Positions 19,539 to 30,721 of a stretch of DNA of 64,000 bases are shown piece after piece. Origin of the DNA: Lactarius indigo (taxonomy: Eukaryota > Basidiomycota > Agaricomycetes > Russulales > Russulaceae); assembly GCA_025766275.1 (NCBI GenBank), contig JAFKAC010000072.1, positions 1 to 64,000 of the forward strand. Direction: 5' to 3'. The notes beneath the pieces are model-generated. The model was not told the DNA's origin. It made no database searches and saw nothing but the letters and a program-made list of their open reading frames with translations. The position numbers and the translations under genes were made by a program. Each line of letters starts with the position of its first letter. Positions within the stretch are counted from its first letter, which is position 1.

Positions 19539-21437
19539 CCCTCCACGCGGATGACGACCGATGACGGCTTACGCCCTGGACCTCGCCTCGCAGCGGCCAT
19601 AGCTGCTGCGCGACAATCCGGCACGCGCCGTCAGGAGGAGCGAGCGTCATCCCACTCTGCGACACCTCAAACACAGGCCGACCACGCGTATGCAATACTC
19701 TCGCAGTATTCCGACGTACGAGATACGCATGACTTATTGCCTGCTGACCTCTGTTTCGAGGAACCACTCCCCGTCGACGACGCTCTCGCCGCCCTCAGTG
19801 ATGGCTCCCTGGAACCCCTACTCGAGCCGGACGACGAGCCCAGTTGGGCACAAGCGCTCGCCTCCCCAGAACGGGAGTATTGGATCGCTGGCGGGCATGA
19901 AGAACTGAAGAGCCTCGAAGACCTAAAAGTCTTTATACTAGTACCCCGCTCAGAAGTACCGCCCGGCCATCGTCCCCTGAAAGGGAAGCTGGTCTGCAAA
20001 CAGAAAAGGGACGACACTGGCAAAGTCGTGCGTTACAAAGTACGTTACGTCGCCAAGGGGTTCGCTCAGCGGTGGGGCATTGACTACGACAAGACCACAG
20101 CTCCAACGGTATGCCTTGAATCTTTCCGCTCCATTCTACACATCGCCGCAACCCTCGACTGGGACGTCCAACAATTTGACATCAAGACGGCTTTCCTCCA
20201 CGGCATCCTACCTGAGGGGGAGACCATGTTTATGGAACAACCCCCCGGTTTCAAAGCCGAAGGAAAAGAGGACTGGGTGATGAAACTAATGAAAAGTATA
20301 TACAGGATGAAGCAAGCAAGCCGTATATGGAACCAAACCTTCCACAACACCATGACGCAGTGGGGCTTCGAGCGCCTCCCATGCGAATGGTGCGTATACC
20401 GCTGGGAAACACCTGATGGTGTCATCATCTTCGTGGTCCATGTTGACGACATCGTCTCTGCTGCATCCTCCCCAGACGGCAATTCTTGGCTACGCGACAA
20501 ACTGAGAGCCCAGTGGGATATAACTGACTTAGGACCGGCCAAGTATGCTCTGGGCATAGCCATATCCCGCGACCACTTGAAACGCCTAATCTCCCTTTCA
20601 CAAGCCACGAAGATCGACTGTCTGGTCGAGCAGTATAACCAGAACGATGCGCATCCAACCAACACACCGATGGTGGCTGGACTCCAGCTCCGTCGACCAG
20701 ACAAGACACTACCAATACCACCCGAGGTCTCCGAGTGGATAGAGCGCACCCCATACCATTCACTCGTTGGCAGCCTCATGTACCTTGCGGTGGCAACGAG
20801 ACCTGACATCGCCTACGCTGTCGGTCGTCTATCCTCGTTCTTGGACTGTTATCGACCCGAGCACTGGGCCGCCGCTATCCATGTCCTATGGTACCTCAAA
20901 GGTACCCGCTCATACGTGCTAACACTGGGCGGACGTAACGCACTAAGCTTGGCTGGATACTCTGACTCGGACTATGCTAACTGCGTCGATACTAGCCGGT
21001 CTATTGGGGGCTACTGCTTCACTCTAGGCTCGGGCATGGTGTCCTGGTGTTCCCGCAAGCAAGCCACTGTCGCCAACTCATCCTGCTACGCCAAATACAT
21101 CGCCCTGCATGAGGCCACACACGAAGCGATCTTCCTGCGGCAGCTCCTCTCCGGCTTGCGCCTGCTCCCGTCCTCACCTACCCGTCTACTATGTGACAAT
21201 GACGCCGCCTCTCGATTAGCGGAAGACCATGTCTGGCACTCCCACACCAAACACATCCGCATCAAGTATCACTTTACTCGCGAACAAGTCCTCTCCGGCG
21301 ACATCACAGTTTCCCACGTACCCTCAAAAAAAAACACGGCTGACATCTTTACCAAACCACTGGGAAAAGTTGACTTCATCCGCCTACGTCAGTATCTCGG
21401 CATCACTGCCGACTGCATCCGCAGCGAGGAGGAGTAA
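19539..21437 (+). CDS. copia-1 reverse transcriptase-RNase H (3' part of polyprotein)
   Basis: About 630 uninterrupted residues in phase with the 5' part at 2036-4511 once gypsy-A is removed. After an Arg/Ala-rich linker it shows copia-type RVT_2 features: QFDIKTAFLHGILPEGE, RMKQASRIWNQ, the catalytic FVVHVDDIVSA, and RNase H signatures GYSDSDYAN, CDNDAASRLA and KHIRIKYHFT. It ends at TAA 21435-21437, about 170 bp before the 3' LTR. This part is intact, but the element lacks an integrase core. In the gypsy-A insertion context it is cut from its own promoter. Confidence 0.9.
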   Translation, partial: PSTRMTTDDGLRPGPRLAAAIAAARQSGTRRQEERASSHSATPQTQADHAYAILSQYSDVRDTHDLLPADLCFEEPLPVDDALAALSDGSLEPLLEPDDEPSWAQALASPEREYWIAGGHEELKSLEDLKVFILVPRSEVPPGHRPLKGKLVCKQKRDDTGKVVRYKVRYVAKGFAQRWGIDYDKTTAPTVCLESFRSILHIAATLDWDVQQFDIKTAFLHGILPEGETMFMEQPPGFKAEGKEDWVMKLMKSIYRMKQASRIWNQTFHNTMTQWGFERLPCEWCVYRWETPDGVIIFVVHVDDIVSAASSPDGNSWLRDKLRAQWDITDLGPAKYALGIAISRDHLKRLISLSQATKIDCLVEQYNQNDAHPTNTPMVAGLQLRRPDKTLPIPPEVSEWIERTPYHSLVGSLMYLAVATRPDIAYAVGRLSSFLDCYRPEHWAAAIHVLWYLKGTRSYVLTLGGRNALSLAGYSDSDYANCVDTSRSIGGYCFTLGSGMVSWCSRKQATVANSSCYAKYIALHEATHEAIFLRQLLSGLRLLPSSPTRLLCDNDAASRLAEDHVWHSHTKHIRIKYHFTREQVLSGDITVSHVPSKKNTADIFTKPLGKVDFIRLRQYLGITADCIRSEEE

Positions 21438-21609
21438 TAGCGCCTCGAACTTTTCTTGCCACTTTTCTTGCCTCGATTCTCGATTTCTTGCTTTCTTCCT
21501 ACTCCACCTATATTACCATTTGACTCTTTATTATTCTTATTTTATTCACTATCTCACTCGACTCGTCACCACCCTATTTTGACCCTTACGCGCTTGTGTC
21601 GAGGAGGAG

Positions 21610-21791
21610 TATTAGAGTCGTGCTGATCACGCCACACCGCTTCCAGGTCATGTGACACCCTTTATATACGCGTCTCGGTATACATACGTTGACCTTTAGT
21701 CATTTGTACCATACCACTACTAAGGGTCCTCAGGTATACCCAATATTAGTCGTTTGTACCATACCACTACTAAGGGTCCTCAGTTCGAACA
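21610..21791 (+). repeat. copia-1 3' LTR (182 bp, with internal 50-bp duplication)
   Basis: It matches the 132-bp 5' LTR but has a second copy of the block ending TACTAAGGGTCCTCAG, separated by GTATACCCAATA. The purine tract GAGGAGGAG lies immediately upstream and the TSD TCATT immediately downstream. Confidence 0.9.
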
Positions 21792-21796
21792 TCATT

Positions 21797-22089
21797 CCAC
21801 GTTCACCGTGGAAGTATTCCAAACAGTAACCGGCTCATCTCCTTTGGCACACCTCACTGTGCGTGGAGCAGTCGGCATCAACGTTTCCAGAGAGCACCGC
21901 AGTGGGCGCCTTCCCCCTTTGAACTGTATCATCGTTTTCACAGGGGACATAATGATGATTGACGATGGCGTTGCGATTGTGGCTGTCGATGATCTAACAT
22001 ATATGCCTCGCCCAACTCTCGCTTTTATCAGGACGCAATCTACCCCGTTAAACGAAGAACTGACCACTGAGTTCGATGATATAAATTGA
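21797..22089 (+). pseudogene. Unrecognised protein fragment at the copia-1 flank
   Basis: The frame from the copia-1 insertion site reads about 97 residues with protein-like alternation (STFTVEVFQTVTG; GAVGINVSREHRSGRLPP; IIVFTGDIMMIDDGVAIVAVDD), ending at 22087-22089. Beta-rich periodicity and a repeated hydrophobic pattern suggest a real, 5'-truncated coding segment. I do not recognise the family. It abuts the Helitron helicase relic across the insertion but runs on the other strand. Confidence 0.35.
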
Positions 22090-24083
22090 CTCTTTCCCTT
22101 CGAATGAGCCTCAGTTCCGTTTTGCAGTGTTTTTCTTCCATTGCATTTAACTACGCTTGCTTTGACTGTATTCTTCTCACCCCAAATGAACCTTTTCCGT
22201 TGTTGAGGAAAACATAGGAAGTTATTTGATCTCTTTGAGATCTGTATTTCGTCGCCTTCCACTTTTACGGTGAATGTGTCGATGTCAGAATCGATTCAAT
22301 TGACTGTTCCAAACATAAACAGTCTTGCAGGCTGCTCAACGTAGCCAATTATCTGGCCAGTGCTTCATGACGACTAAACCTGTCTGGTATTGTACCTATA
22401 TTTCAGCAACGAACATCCGGTGTGGTAAATTACTCAAGTAAGGGCGACAAGGTGTATTACATAACCACTTTGTTTGTAGGTGCTTGTAAATGGCACGGAA
22501 TTTCGACTTGCCATGAGACCTTGTCAAGCAAGGTGAAACAAGTAATCTGTACCCCACTTTGGCGGTGCACCACCCAGGTGCCTGTAAATGCAAATTCTTT
22601 GTTATCACGTGAGTAATCCTTCTTACTACTACGCTTGGCGCAACGCATGGACATAAAGGTGGACATAATCCCGTCGAACACCTGGGTGATAGGTGTTTAC
22701 GTGGCGATTTCAGCTCAACAGGTCTCATCGAATTGGGATCACTTCACCCTCCCAGGTATCAACCCGAGAGATCATCAGAATCCATGACCGACTCTTTGTA
22801 CTACATTCGTGGATTAGGGCCTCTGCAGGGCCAAAAGCATTGTGACGGCCGGTGACTAACCTCTTAGAATGTCTCTTTTAAGAAGTCCGGGGTGCAGTGC
22901 GCTTTTTTCTGCCTAGCCCAACTTGGTTTTGAGATGATGTGACGATCAGTTTGCTGACATCCGAGAATTAGGTGCCGTTGAACGATATCGCGCTTGTCAT
23001 TCGTCATCGTCGCCTCGATTGGGAGATTTCAATATCCTCAGTAAGGCCCCATGGTCATCCATTATCTGTCGCTGCGGGCGCTCGATTTAACGAAACCAGG
23101 TACGGGCGGTAGACAAGCTGGAGAGAAGGGGAGACGTTGAAGTGACGTTGAGTCACAAAATAGAAGGACACACGCCCTTACAACACGAACCCACTGGTGA
23201 CCCGGGAACTTCATCTGCCCTATAGTCCAGACCCGAAATATCATACACGCGGCCGTAATGAATTCTCAAAATTAAAGGTGAACGCTGATCTACACTTTTC
23301 TGCAGAAGTACAGGTGGCCATTTTCGTGCGGTCCAGTTCTACACCTTATGCGATCTGTTCGGTCTTACAGCATTACTCGCGCCGCACTACATTCAAGACC
23401 GTAGCCGATCTAGATATGATATAAGTTAGGTGGCGCTCTTCCCAGCATCGTGGCAGAACGGGGAGGACATTCCCGTACCGGGTGACAAGCAAGCTCTTCT
23501 GACCCCAGTGATGACCACGGTAAATGGTCGAACCCTCCGATAGGTTGACCTTGTGTCACGTATTGACAAGACGCTCTCTACGTTCGTGTGGCAGAGACCG
23601 GCCCGGAATGGGGAACTGATAAATCTCTCACACGAGATCCGATACGTTAGAGGAATTGTCCCGTAGTTGGGAAAATGATTCTGACCAATCACCGTATTCC
23701 CACAGGAGTGACTGGGGTGCAGGCTTGCCACAATGTTTCCGTGTCTCCACGATGCTTGGCTTTTTGGCTTGACGCTTCGCGGGAAAATGAGATTGTATCG
23801 GCAGTGCTACTTTCCTACTATATCCCCACCTTTAACTGCTCACGAGTAGCCAGCTCCACGATACCGTAGCCGCCGTGCTCGATGCTCTCACGTTATCTTG
23901 ATCACCCTTCAACCATTCCATTGTCGCGATTATGACAAGTCACCCACATGAGCCTTGGTCTATCTCGGCACTCAGACTTAAATAAAGAGATCCCCTGTCA
24001 TACGCTTAACTCGACGCGCCACCCACCTCAATTTCACGCAATCCTAATCTGCCCTCGCACTCTGCAATCTCTAAGCCCCTTTG
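22090..24083. other. Intergenic, no gene recognised
   Basis: About 2 kb with only short frames on both strands and no recognised motif or repeat boundary. It includes the promoter region of the Zn2Cys6 gene starting at 24084. Confidence 0.4.
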
Positions 24084-25642
24084 ATGTCCCCAGAGGCTGC
24101 CAAACGTAAAAAAGAGGGTGAACCTCTGCAACCCTCTGCTGGTGTTACTGCCAGCGACCACAGAAAGCGTCGTCGCAATCGCACGACCCAATCTTGTCTC
24201 AATTGTCACACCTCCAAACGCATGGTATACCCACCCGCCATCTCCTTCAGTCTTATCCTTAACCCTTTATCCCAGTGTGACCGCAAGAGGCCTTGTGGTC
24301 GCTGTATCCAGCTTGGCATCGTACGTTGTTCCCCATGCGTGAGAGCGCTACGTAATCCAGGTACTCAATTAATCCACAGACTGGTCTCTGCGTGTACGAA
24401 GTTGACGACCCCAGTCAAAGGTAATTGAGTCCCTGTTCTCATCGTCAGAGGCCATTTATTAATTCCGAATCACCCCTCAGGACCGAGGATGCCGATGATA
24501 AGACCCGCCTGCAAATGCGTGTCGCCGAACTCGAGGGGGTTATTCGGGAGGCAAGCCCCTCGCATTGTGGACGGAGGGTCAGTTCCTGACAGACGAGCCT
24601 CCTTTGTAGCTCAAGAATAAGCCGCATCCACGGTGGACTCAGTCCTCATCGGATGCCTGCCAGGATCAGGCGGTCCATTCCCTTACCGCCTCCGCACCAT
24701 CCCCATGTGCCGAGAAACACACGTCGAAGACCTCCCACAGCCCCACAGCCCCATCTCCACTACCCAGCGTGGACATCTCAATGGTGTCCAAGGAACGAGG
24801 ATCTCGACAGGCTTCACTGGCTCCACCCCCGCTCGAAGAACTTCCGGGGCCCCAATTGCCGACCTTTATGGGCCCCTTCAGCGTGGCTTCTTCGTCCTCG
24901 AGCGATTCTCCCCTAGGTACACCGGACATCGACGATGCTGGAATGCTATCCCTTTCTGCTTTCGGCCCGACGCCACCCGGGGACAACGCCATTACTTCGT
25001 TGCTTTCTCATTTCACGGACGGAAATTTACATTCAGCCACCCCGTTCGCGGAGCTGTTTGACAACGCACTGCGCGACGTGTTTTGCGGGGAGGCAGCTCC
25101 CGACGCTTGCCTATCACAACATTCTGGACAGCAGACTCCACTCAGCGAGTGTGGTTGTCTTTCAGAGGTCACAAATTATCAGGCCGTATTAGAATTGTCC
25201 CTGCGCTTAAGATACGCTGCGGAGGCGTTGAATCGCCACCCGCAACACAACAATAGTTCGATTTGTCTTCTCAAACAACGCATCGCAGAACTGGATGTGT
25301 TTACCAGGTTTGCCGTGTTTCCTACCCTCGTTCACAATGTTCTAAAAAAAATTTGAATCCGTCAGCAATACCCTTGGGAACATTGACACGCCCGGAATGA
25401 TCAGGACTCCACCCACACCTATAGGGGGGCTTAATTCAATTTCGGGGTGTACTTCTCCAGACACCGGTTGGACCGGTGGTTCTACATCTTTTGTTGCGAC
25501 GGCGGGCGTTTCCCCGAGCACCCTAGCGCCGCCGTCAGATGATTCGCTAATGTCTTGGACGCCTCAACGGCATCGGAATATGTCAACTTCGTTTGCGCCT
25601 AATTCATGGGGAACGCCATGGATCTTCCCGCGTAAATTTTGA
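24084..25642 (+). CDS. Zn2Cys6 (GAL4-type) transcription regulator
   Basis: Six exons (24084-24224, 24276-24320, 24380-24420, 24481-24550, 24610-25307, 25366-25642) give 423 residues in a closed frame. A basic stretch (HRKRRRNRTT) precedes the binuclear zinc cluster, split by introns: CLNCHTSKRM, CDRKRPCGRCIQLGI, TGLC, which supplies the six cysteines. A leucine-zipper-like linker (RLQMRVAELEGVIREL) and KPHPRW follow. The C-terminal half has a Ser/Pro-rich segment and the block CGCLSEVTNYQAVLELSLRLRY that I associate with agaricomycete regulators of this class. The fourth intron (24551-24609) uses a GC donor (gcaagc), required to join IRE to LKNKPHPRW. It should be a DNA-binding nuclear regulator; targets are unknown. 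Confidence 0.85.
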
Positions 25643-26880
25643 TATCCTTTGTTCACCGTCACTAGTTATTCTCAGGGTCTCTGTTAGGCACTCTTCCAAC
25701 TCTTGTGTTGTAACAGATACCAATTTCTACGGATACTGTATCTAAACTTGTTCATTGTAAATTTCGTACACAACGCAGAATCTAGACATCCTTATCACTG
25801 AAGGACCTGGTCCAGTCTGGCTCTATTTCATGGACGCCAGTTCTTTATCGCTCAGCATTCCCTGCTTGGCGGCTGGCGTGCCTTTGTTGAGTCCCCCCAT
25901 GTTTCACTTTCCCCGGCCCAAGTATCTGCGACGCCCATGGCAACTTCCTGGTGCATTGTCAGGTCGCGAAAGACCAACTACTGCACTCGCCATTCAGCAT
26001 CTAATTGGATGGTCAGCAGTGAGCAACTCACACTTGGATTCAAATAAAGTAGGACGGAAACAGAAATGACAATCTTCGCGGTGAGTCCGAGTCTGCCGGA
26101 GTTTCACACCCTTGTATGGTACAAGTTGTATCGGTCCAGTTGTATCAGTCCAGTCGCGAGCGCCTCTGAAATTAGGCGCTAGCCAAGGACAACCACCGGC
26201 ACGAAGTAGCGAGTTTTCTCGGAACACAAGCGTCTTTTATCATGCAGAACACACACGATGACCATGAGGACTCACCACAGCGTGCCTGAATTGTTTGGTG
26301 CAGCGACTACCACCAATCATGAAACAACCTATGTATTGGCACTTTTAGAAGGGGTGGTCTCAAGCAGCGGACTGTGGGAAGTACACTGACGCCGTGGGTG
26401 TCCAATTAAGGCTTGATTGTTAGAGGCGCGAATCCTGGAGGGTGTGTCAGTCACCGACTCGGACAGTACGAATCATTGTTTATTTGGCGTGAGTATGGCG
26501 ATGCCCTAGATAAGTAATACTAGCGCCTCCAAAAGAACCACCACACGCCTCCAAAACTGGCAGTCGATCTTATGAAGGGGTCTGATTGCCCAATGGGGAG
26601 GATCTGGACTTTAGAGTAAGTACGTTGTGATCCTTATTACTCAAGCGGGGGGTAGCGTAGGGCGAGGAAGTTGATACAGATTGAGCGCCTGGCCTTGTCC
26701 TAATAGTCTACTGCCCGTTTATAATGGAATTATTTTTTTAAAAAAAGAGAAGGCCCGGAGATGGAAATGGGTCCCCGGTGCGGTCGCCTTGTGTGTTCTG
26801 ACAACAAACGTGAGACCTGGGTTGTGTGCGTGGGCCCGATACGGACACCGGTTGGCGCATTTCCGCTTCAGTGACTTGGC

Positions 26881-26906
26881 TGCGGACTGCGGACTGCGGA
26901 CTGCGG
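26881..26906 (+). repeat. 7-bp tandem repeat (TGCGGAC, about 3.7 copies)
   Basis: Perfect tandem copies of TGCGGAC followed by TGCGG. Short, with no evident function. Confidence 0.8.
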
Positions 26907-27317
26907 AAACATTGAGAAGGGTGAGAATGGAGAGAAGCGTCCAGAAGGGGTTAGATGACCTTCTGTGCCTTCTTGTGCTTGCTTGTCGGCTCTCCGACAA
27001 GCTATTTACACCCCACCGATCCCTTCTGTAGTGAGACTGCGAGGAAGATAAGATCCGGGTACTCGCTCATTCAGGGCAAGCGTTAAGAAGCTGAGACCGA
27101 TGTTGGGAATTTGAAAACTCGGGGCATTGTAGGGTGTCTACTACGTAATTCATCGTCCATCGGGAACACCCGTATCGTGACTTTGTGCTGTCCAAATGTA
27201 TACAAACCACCGATCAGCCTACTGTAAGGATCAGCGCTCAGCATCCAGAAGCCGAAGCCATCCTTTCCAGACAAGAGACAATAATTTCACGTCATACCAA
27301 GCCTTCATGCATTTTTT

Positions 27318-27337
27318 AAAAAAAAAAAAACCCCCCC
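27318..27337 (+). repeat. Homopolymer junction (13 A then 7 C)
   Basis: A run of A directly followed by a run of C, a likely slippage and sequencing-error site. Confidence 0.8.
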
Positions 27338-27814
27338 ATTTGTACAGTATTCCCGGATACAAGCAAGCTTGTGCTAGGACGAGTCGCAGCGTGTACTCGC
27401 CTTCATGCGTTCCAGACAAGCTCACGGGCTAGGTGCAGATACTATACTGTACAGAGATAGCTGCAAATTATTTGAACCATTTTCGGTCCACAAATTGCGG
27501 GTATTGTAGATCCCGGACACGCCGAATGAAGAAAGACATTCAGGTTTCCAGTTGCCAAGAGCCAGGGATGAAGCTGACGCAACTTTCGGCTCAGATTGTT
27601 CTTCCTTGGCTACCAACAACACTACGGACATTTCACAATGTAATCCAATCCAGTCGGCTATTTCACGAAATCTGATTGGTCAGATTTTTGCAACTGAATT
27701 GGATTATATTGTAAAATGCCCACCGTGCAAGTCACGACACGCATACTGTGGGAATGCTGAATAATGCATGTCGCGACGCCCTCGAAGTTACACCTGTTTT
27801 ACTGAACCTCCATT

Positions 27815-28738
27815 ATGGCCTCTCACCTTGTAGGTTTATTTCTCTATCCTCTACTCACATATCTCACTTACTTTTCCTTTCTTTCTTTATTTTCAAAGGC
27901 AAACATTTTTGGTACAGAGCAGGATCGTGTAAACTGCTCTTTTTATTACAAAGTATGGGACATTCCTATCTGTGGTTACTTGTGCGCTCAAAGTGACTTC
28001 ACTTAGATAGGTGCCTGTCGGCACGGGGACCGTTGCTCTCGAAAGCATATCAAACCCCCGTTCTCACAGACCATCCTCCTGCCGAACGTATATCATAACC
28101 CTGCACACGACCCGGTCTGCAAGCTCTCGGAGAAAGAACTTCAGGAGGGGTTCGATGCCATTTATGAAGACTTGTATTGCGAGCTGGCAAAGTTCGGGCA
28201 TCTTCTCGAGCTCCACGTACGTCGGCAATTACCCATCTTCTAAAGTAGGCACGCTGACATTTGAGAGGGTAGGTGTGTGACAACGTTGGCGATCATTTAA
28301 TAGGCAACGTGTATGCGCGTTATGAATGGGAGACGGAAGCACAGGCCGCAGTCGATGGTTTGAACGACCGCTGGTATGCAGGTGCGTATACCTTTTTTCA
28401 TGAATGTGTCTTGTGGTCTCAACGTTCACCGCGTAGGTCGGCCTCTGTACGCCGAATTGTCTCCCGTTACAGACTTCCGCGAAGCTTGCTGCCGACAGAA
28501 TGAGAACGGCGAGTGCAATCGGGGTGGTTTCTGTAACTTTATGCACTTGCGCCTTGCATCCAAGGAACTCGTTTCTTCCTTACGCCACGGCCAGCGCATT
28601 GACCGTCGGCTCCACCCACCCAAAAATCAAGGCGGAGGAGGTGGCTGGGAGCCATCTAAGCGCGAGGGTGGGCGAGGACGAAGCGCCAGTCCGAGACGTG
28701 GGGGTGGTAACGGGGAAGACAGGTGGACGCGTAAGTAG
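27815..28738 (+). CDS. U2AF1: U2 snRNP auxiliary factor small subunit (U2AF35-like)
   Basis: Five exons (27815-27829, 27899-27952, 28007-28216, 28273-28381, 28437-28738) give 229 residues. The order is that of U2AF35: N-terminal MASHL then [26 protein letters not shown] (first CCCH zinc finger), a central U2AF-homology RRM-like domain (LYCELAKFGHLLEL, GNVYARYEWETEAQAA), then the second CCCH finger (CRQNENGECNRGGFCNFMH) and a Gly/Arg/Ser-rich tail. The protein recognises the AG at the 3' splice site as partner of the large U2AF subunit in the nucleus. The length is close to fission-yeast homologues. A GTAAGT lies just before the stop (ACGCGTAAGTAG), so an additional intron and a longer RS tail cannot be excluded. 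Confidence 0.92.
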
Positions 28739-29521
28739 GTCTTAGTGCGTATCTCTAATCTGTTGTCTCCGGTTTTCCGCCGGTCTGGACAAACAACCAG
28801 ACAAGGACTTGAATGTATCGTGCGGCTTCTTGTTCTTCAATCGGTGATTGCTCATTCGAGTTTGGCAATTGTTGATGATCAAAAAATATGATCCAGCTGT
28901 TTCGTCACCATAAAAATGATGACAGGTAGAGAAGCGTTGCCTTACTCAGCTAGTTGTTTACTCCACAGCCTGAGGTTGACTACAGATTGATTCGTTGCAA
29001 GATTGAAGGGTCTTGGGGGTCGTTCCAAGCTGAGCAGGAGACCAGCACCACCTTGACCTTCTAGTCTTCCTTTCGTTCTGTCAGAATGATGGACAATAAT
29101 AGTCATGGACCAAATTGAGACACCAATTTTTTTTCAAGTTGTAGGAAGATGACAACGAATGAAAATGGGTACCATTGTGGTATTAGTACCCCCTATGCAA
29201 ATTGGTCACACCTGTCCCCCAAGGTGAGATCGCCTTTCACGACTCTATCGCATGTACGATATCAAAATCGTTGGAATCTGGAGGTCTGTGCCTTTACTTT
29301 TCATCATTCCCCTCTCTTCCTCGTTGCACTGTAGTCGAAATTATTCTTATTCTTATTTTTTAGTTATGATTTCTTATATATCCCACTATACTTACTGTAT
29401 TCTTGGGGGGCAGAAAGGACTGGGAAGAGGGTGATCTGAAGCCATTTTAAAAATTTGCATGATCCTAATGACCCTTTGCATACACCTGACACCACTAGTG
29501 TGAGATTTGGCATGATGACAC
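28739..29521. other. Intergenic between convergent genes, no gene recognised
   Basis: It lies between the 3' ends of the U2AF small-subunit gene and ALG14. T-rich tracts near 29340-29360 may serve 3'-end formation. No motif seen. Confidence 0.4.
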
Positions 29522-30467
29522 TCAGACCAGCCACCCATGACACTCGCCCCGCCCACCATCTTGTAATAAGTCGGGCCATTGTACAATAAATCTCGCATCA
29601 CAAGTTAGTTTCAGAATATGCGTAATGAGTGTGACGGCAATTCGTACTTGTCAGCGATAGGACGCAGTAGCTTGCCTGTAAGCGAGAGCGTTCGAACGCG
29701 TGCAAAGGTCTCAACATACACCAGCCTCGGTGACGGCAATCCAAGGAACTGTCATCCGAAAATTTTGTTGATAAATAAGGGCGATGAGAAGCAAGTCACC
29801 CACTCGGTTGATGTACGCGGCGACGCAGAGAACGAAGCAGGTTCCAGGCCCATTCAGGAGAATAACATCAACATCGGCTTTAGAGGAATCGCCAAACAGC
29901 TGTGGGGCTAGGGTGACATAATAGAATGAGACCAGGAAAGAGTGTAGCCCTGTGGCCGGAATAGTGAGTAAGTTCTGATGCACGCGTCGAGCACGTGGGA
30001 TAGTGAGGATCCGATATTCGCCAATAGGGTCCTCAGGGGTCTATCAGACCAGGTCACGATGGTCAATAGTTAGGTAAGAGTAACAGGAGGCAGTACTCAC
30101 AAGAGATAGCTCAGAGGTAGCTTTGAGCCGCTCTAATGCGATGGCCTTCGTAGCGCTAAGCGAGTCACCCTCACTAACAAGATACGTCCTCGGGGTGTAA
30201 CGTGAGAAATCCAGAGTAGATACAAGCGTGAGGGCCTCGCTACTGTGTCCACCTAGATAATAACGATACAGTCTGAGCGTGGGAGCGAGTGATAGAGTAA
30301 ATTGTATTGGACTTGCCTGAACCAAGGAAGACGGCTAGGTGACGGGTTTCCTTCTGATCCCGTCTGCGAGGCGCACCGTCCTTCGGAAATGCGATAATAA
30401 CGCAGATTCTTGCAATGATCCCAAAGGTGAGCGCAACTGCCACCAGCAACCAGGCTGGCGGATACAT
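29522..30467 (-). CDS. ALG14: Alg14, membrane subunit of UDP-GlcNAc transferase (N-glycan assembly)
   Basis: Five exons (30467-30317, 30252-30101, 30031-29804, 29748-29648, 29591-29522) give 233 residues. An N-terminal membrane anchor (WLLVAVALTFGIIARI) is followed by the signature FLGSGGHSSEALTL, YTPRTYLVSEGDSLSA, IPRARRVHQ, VDVILLNGPGTC, LGLPSPRLVYVETFARV and the C-terminal VQWPDL/RGECHGWLV typical of Alg14. Alg14 anchors Alg13 at the cytoplasmic face of the ER; together they add the second GlcNAc to the dolichol-linked precursor. The first intron has a GC donor (gcaagt at 30316) inside the GSG-G-H motif, so the splice is well constrained. It is divergent with CDC23, sharing a 254-bp promoter region. 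Confidence 0.92.
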
Positions 30468-30721
30468 GCGTTCTATGGCGCACGAGAGTGGGGAATAGAG
30501 AAATTTGGCACCGTGACGGTGTTCCTAGCCGCGCTTATTCGTACATGTGATGAGTTGTCGCAAAAACATCCGCGACCCCCACGTCAGGATCACCACCCGC
30601 CACCACACCTCTGTCTTCTTTCGCCTTTTTGCGCACTGGCGCAACTGTCTTTCTCGACTTTAAAACACATTGGGAGCGCCACCCGACATCAAATTGACCT
30701 ACGACCCTTGTTACCATTGAC

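Larger units (their letters stand above)
1745..21791 (+). mobile_element. Ty1/copia retrotransposon copia-1, split by nested gypsy elements
   Basis: The element is bounded by LTRs that start TATTAGAG and end TTCGAACA, with a 5-bp target duplication TCATT at 1740-1744 and 21792-21796. A half-tRNA primer site follows the left LTR and a purine tract GAGGAGGAG (21601-21609) precedes the right one. Coding order is gag, protease, integrase remnant, reverse transcriptase, RNase H, which is copia order. Its own sequence is 1745-4516 plus 19539-21791; everything between is gypsy-A with gypsy-B inside it. Removing the nest restores one continuous frame across the junction, which confirms the reconstruction. 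In-frame stops and loss of the integrase core make it non-autonomous. Confidence 0.93.
25643..27814. other. Intergenic, no gene recognised
   Basis: About 2.2 kb without a convincing coding segment. Short frames lack codon-like character and known motifs. It holds a small 7-bp tandem repeat and a homopolymer junction listed separately. Confidence 0.4.

Noticed and set aside
21792..22262. Minus-strand frame read as the missing N-terminal part of the Helitron helicase
   Set aside because: The translation contains no helicase motif. The only possible helicase-like phase near the junction has an immediate stop, and the opposite strand reads as a more protein-like sequence.
26681..27031. Open frame of 116 codons in the 25.6-27.8 kb gap
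   Set aside because: Low-complexity edges, a tandem repeat inside, no motif and no intron structure like the neighbouring genes.
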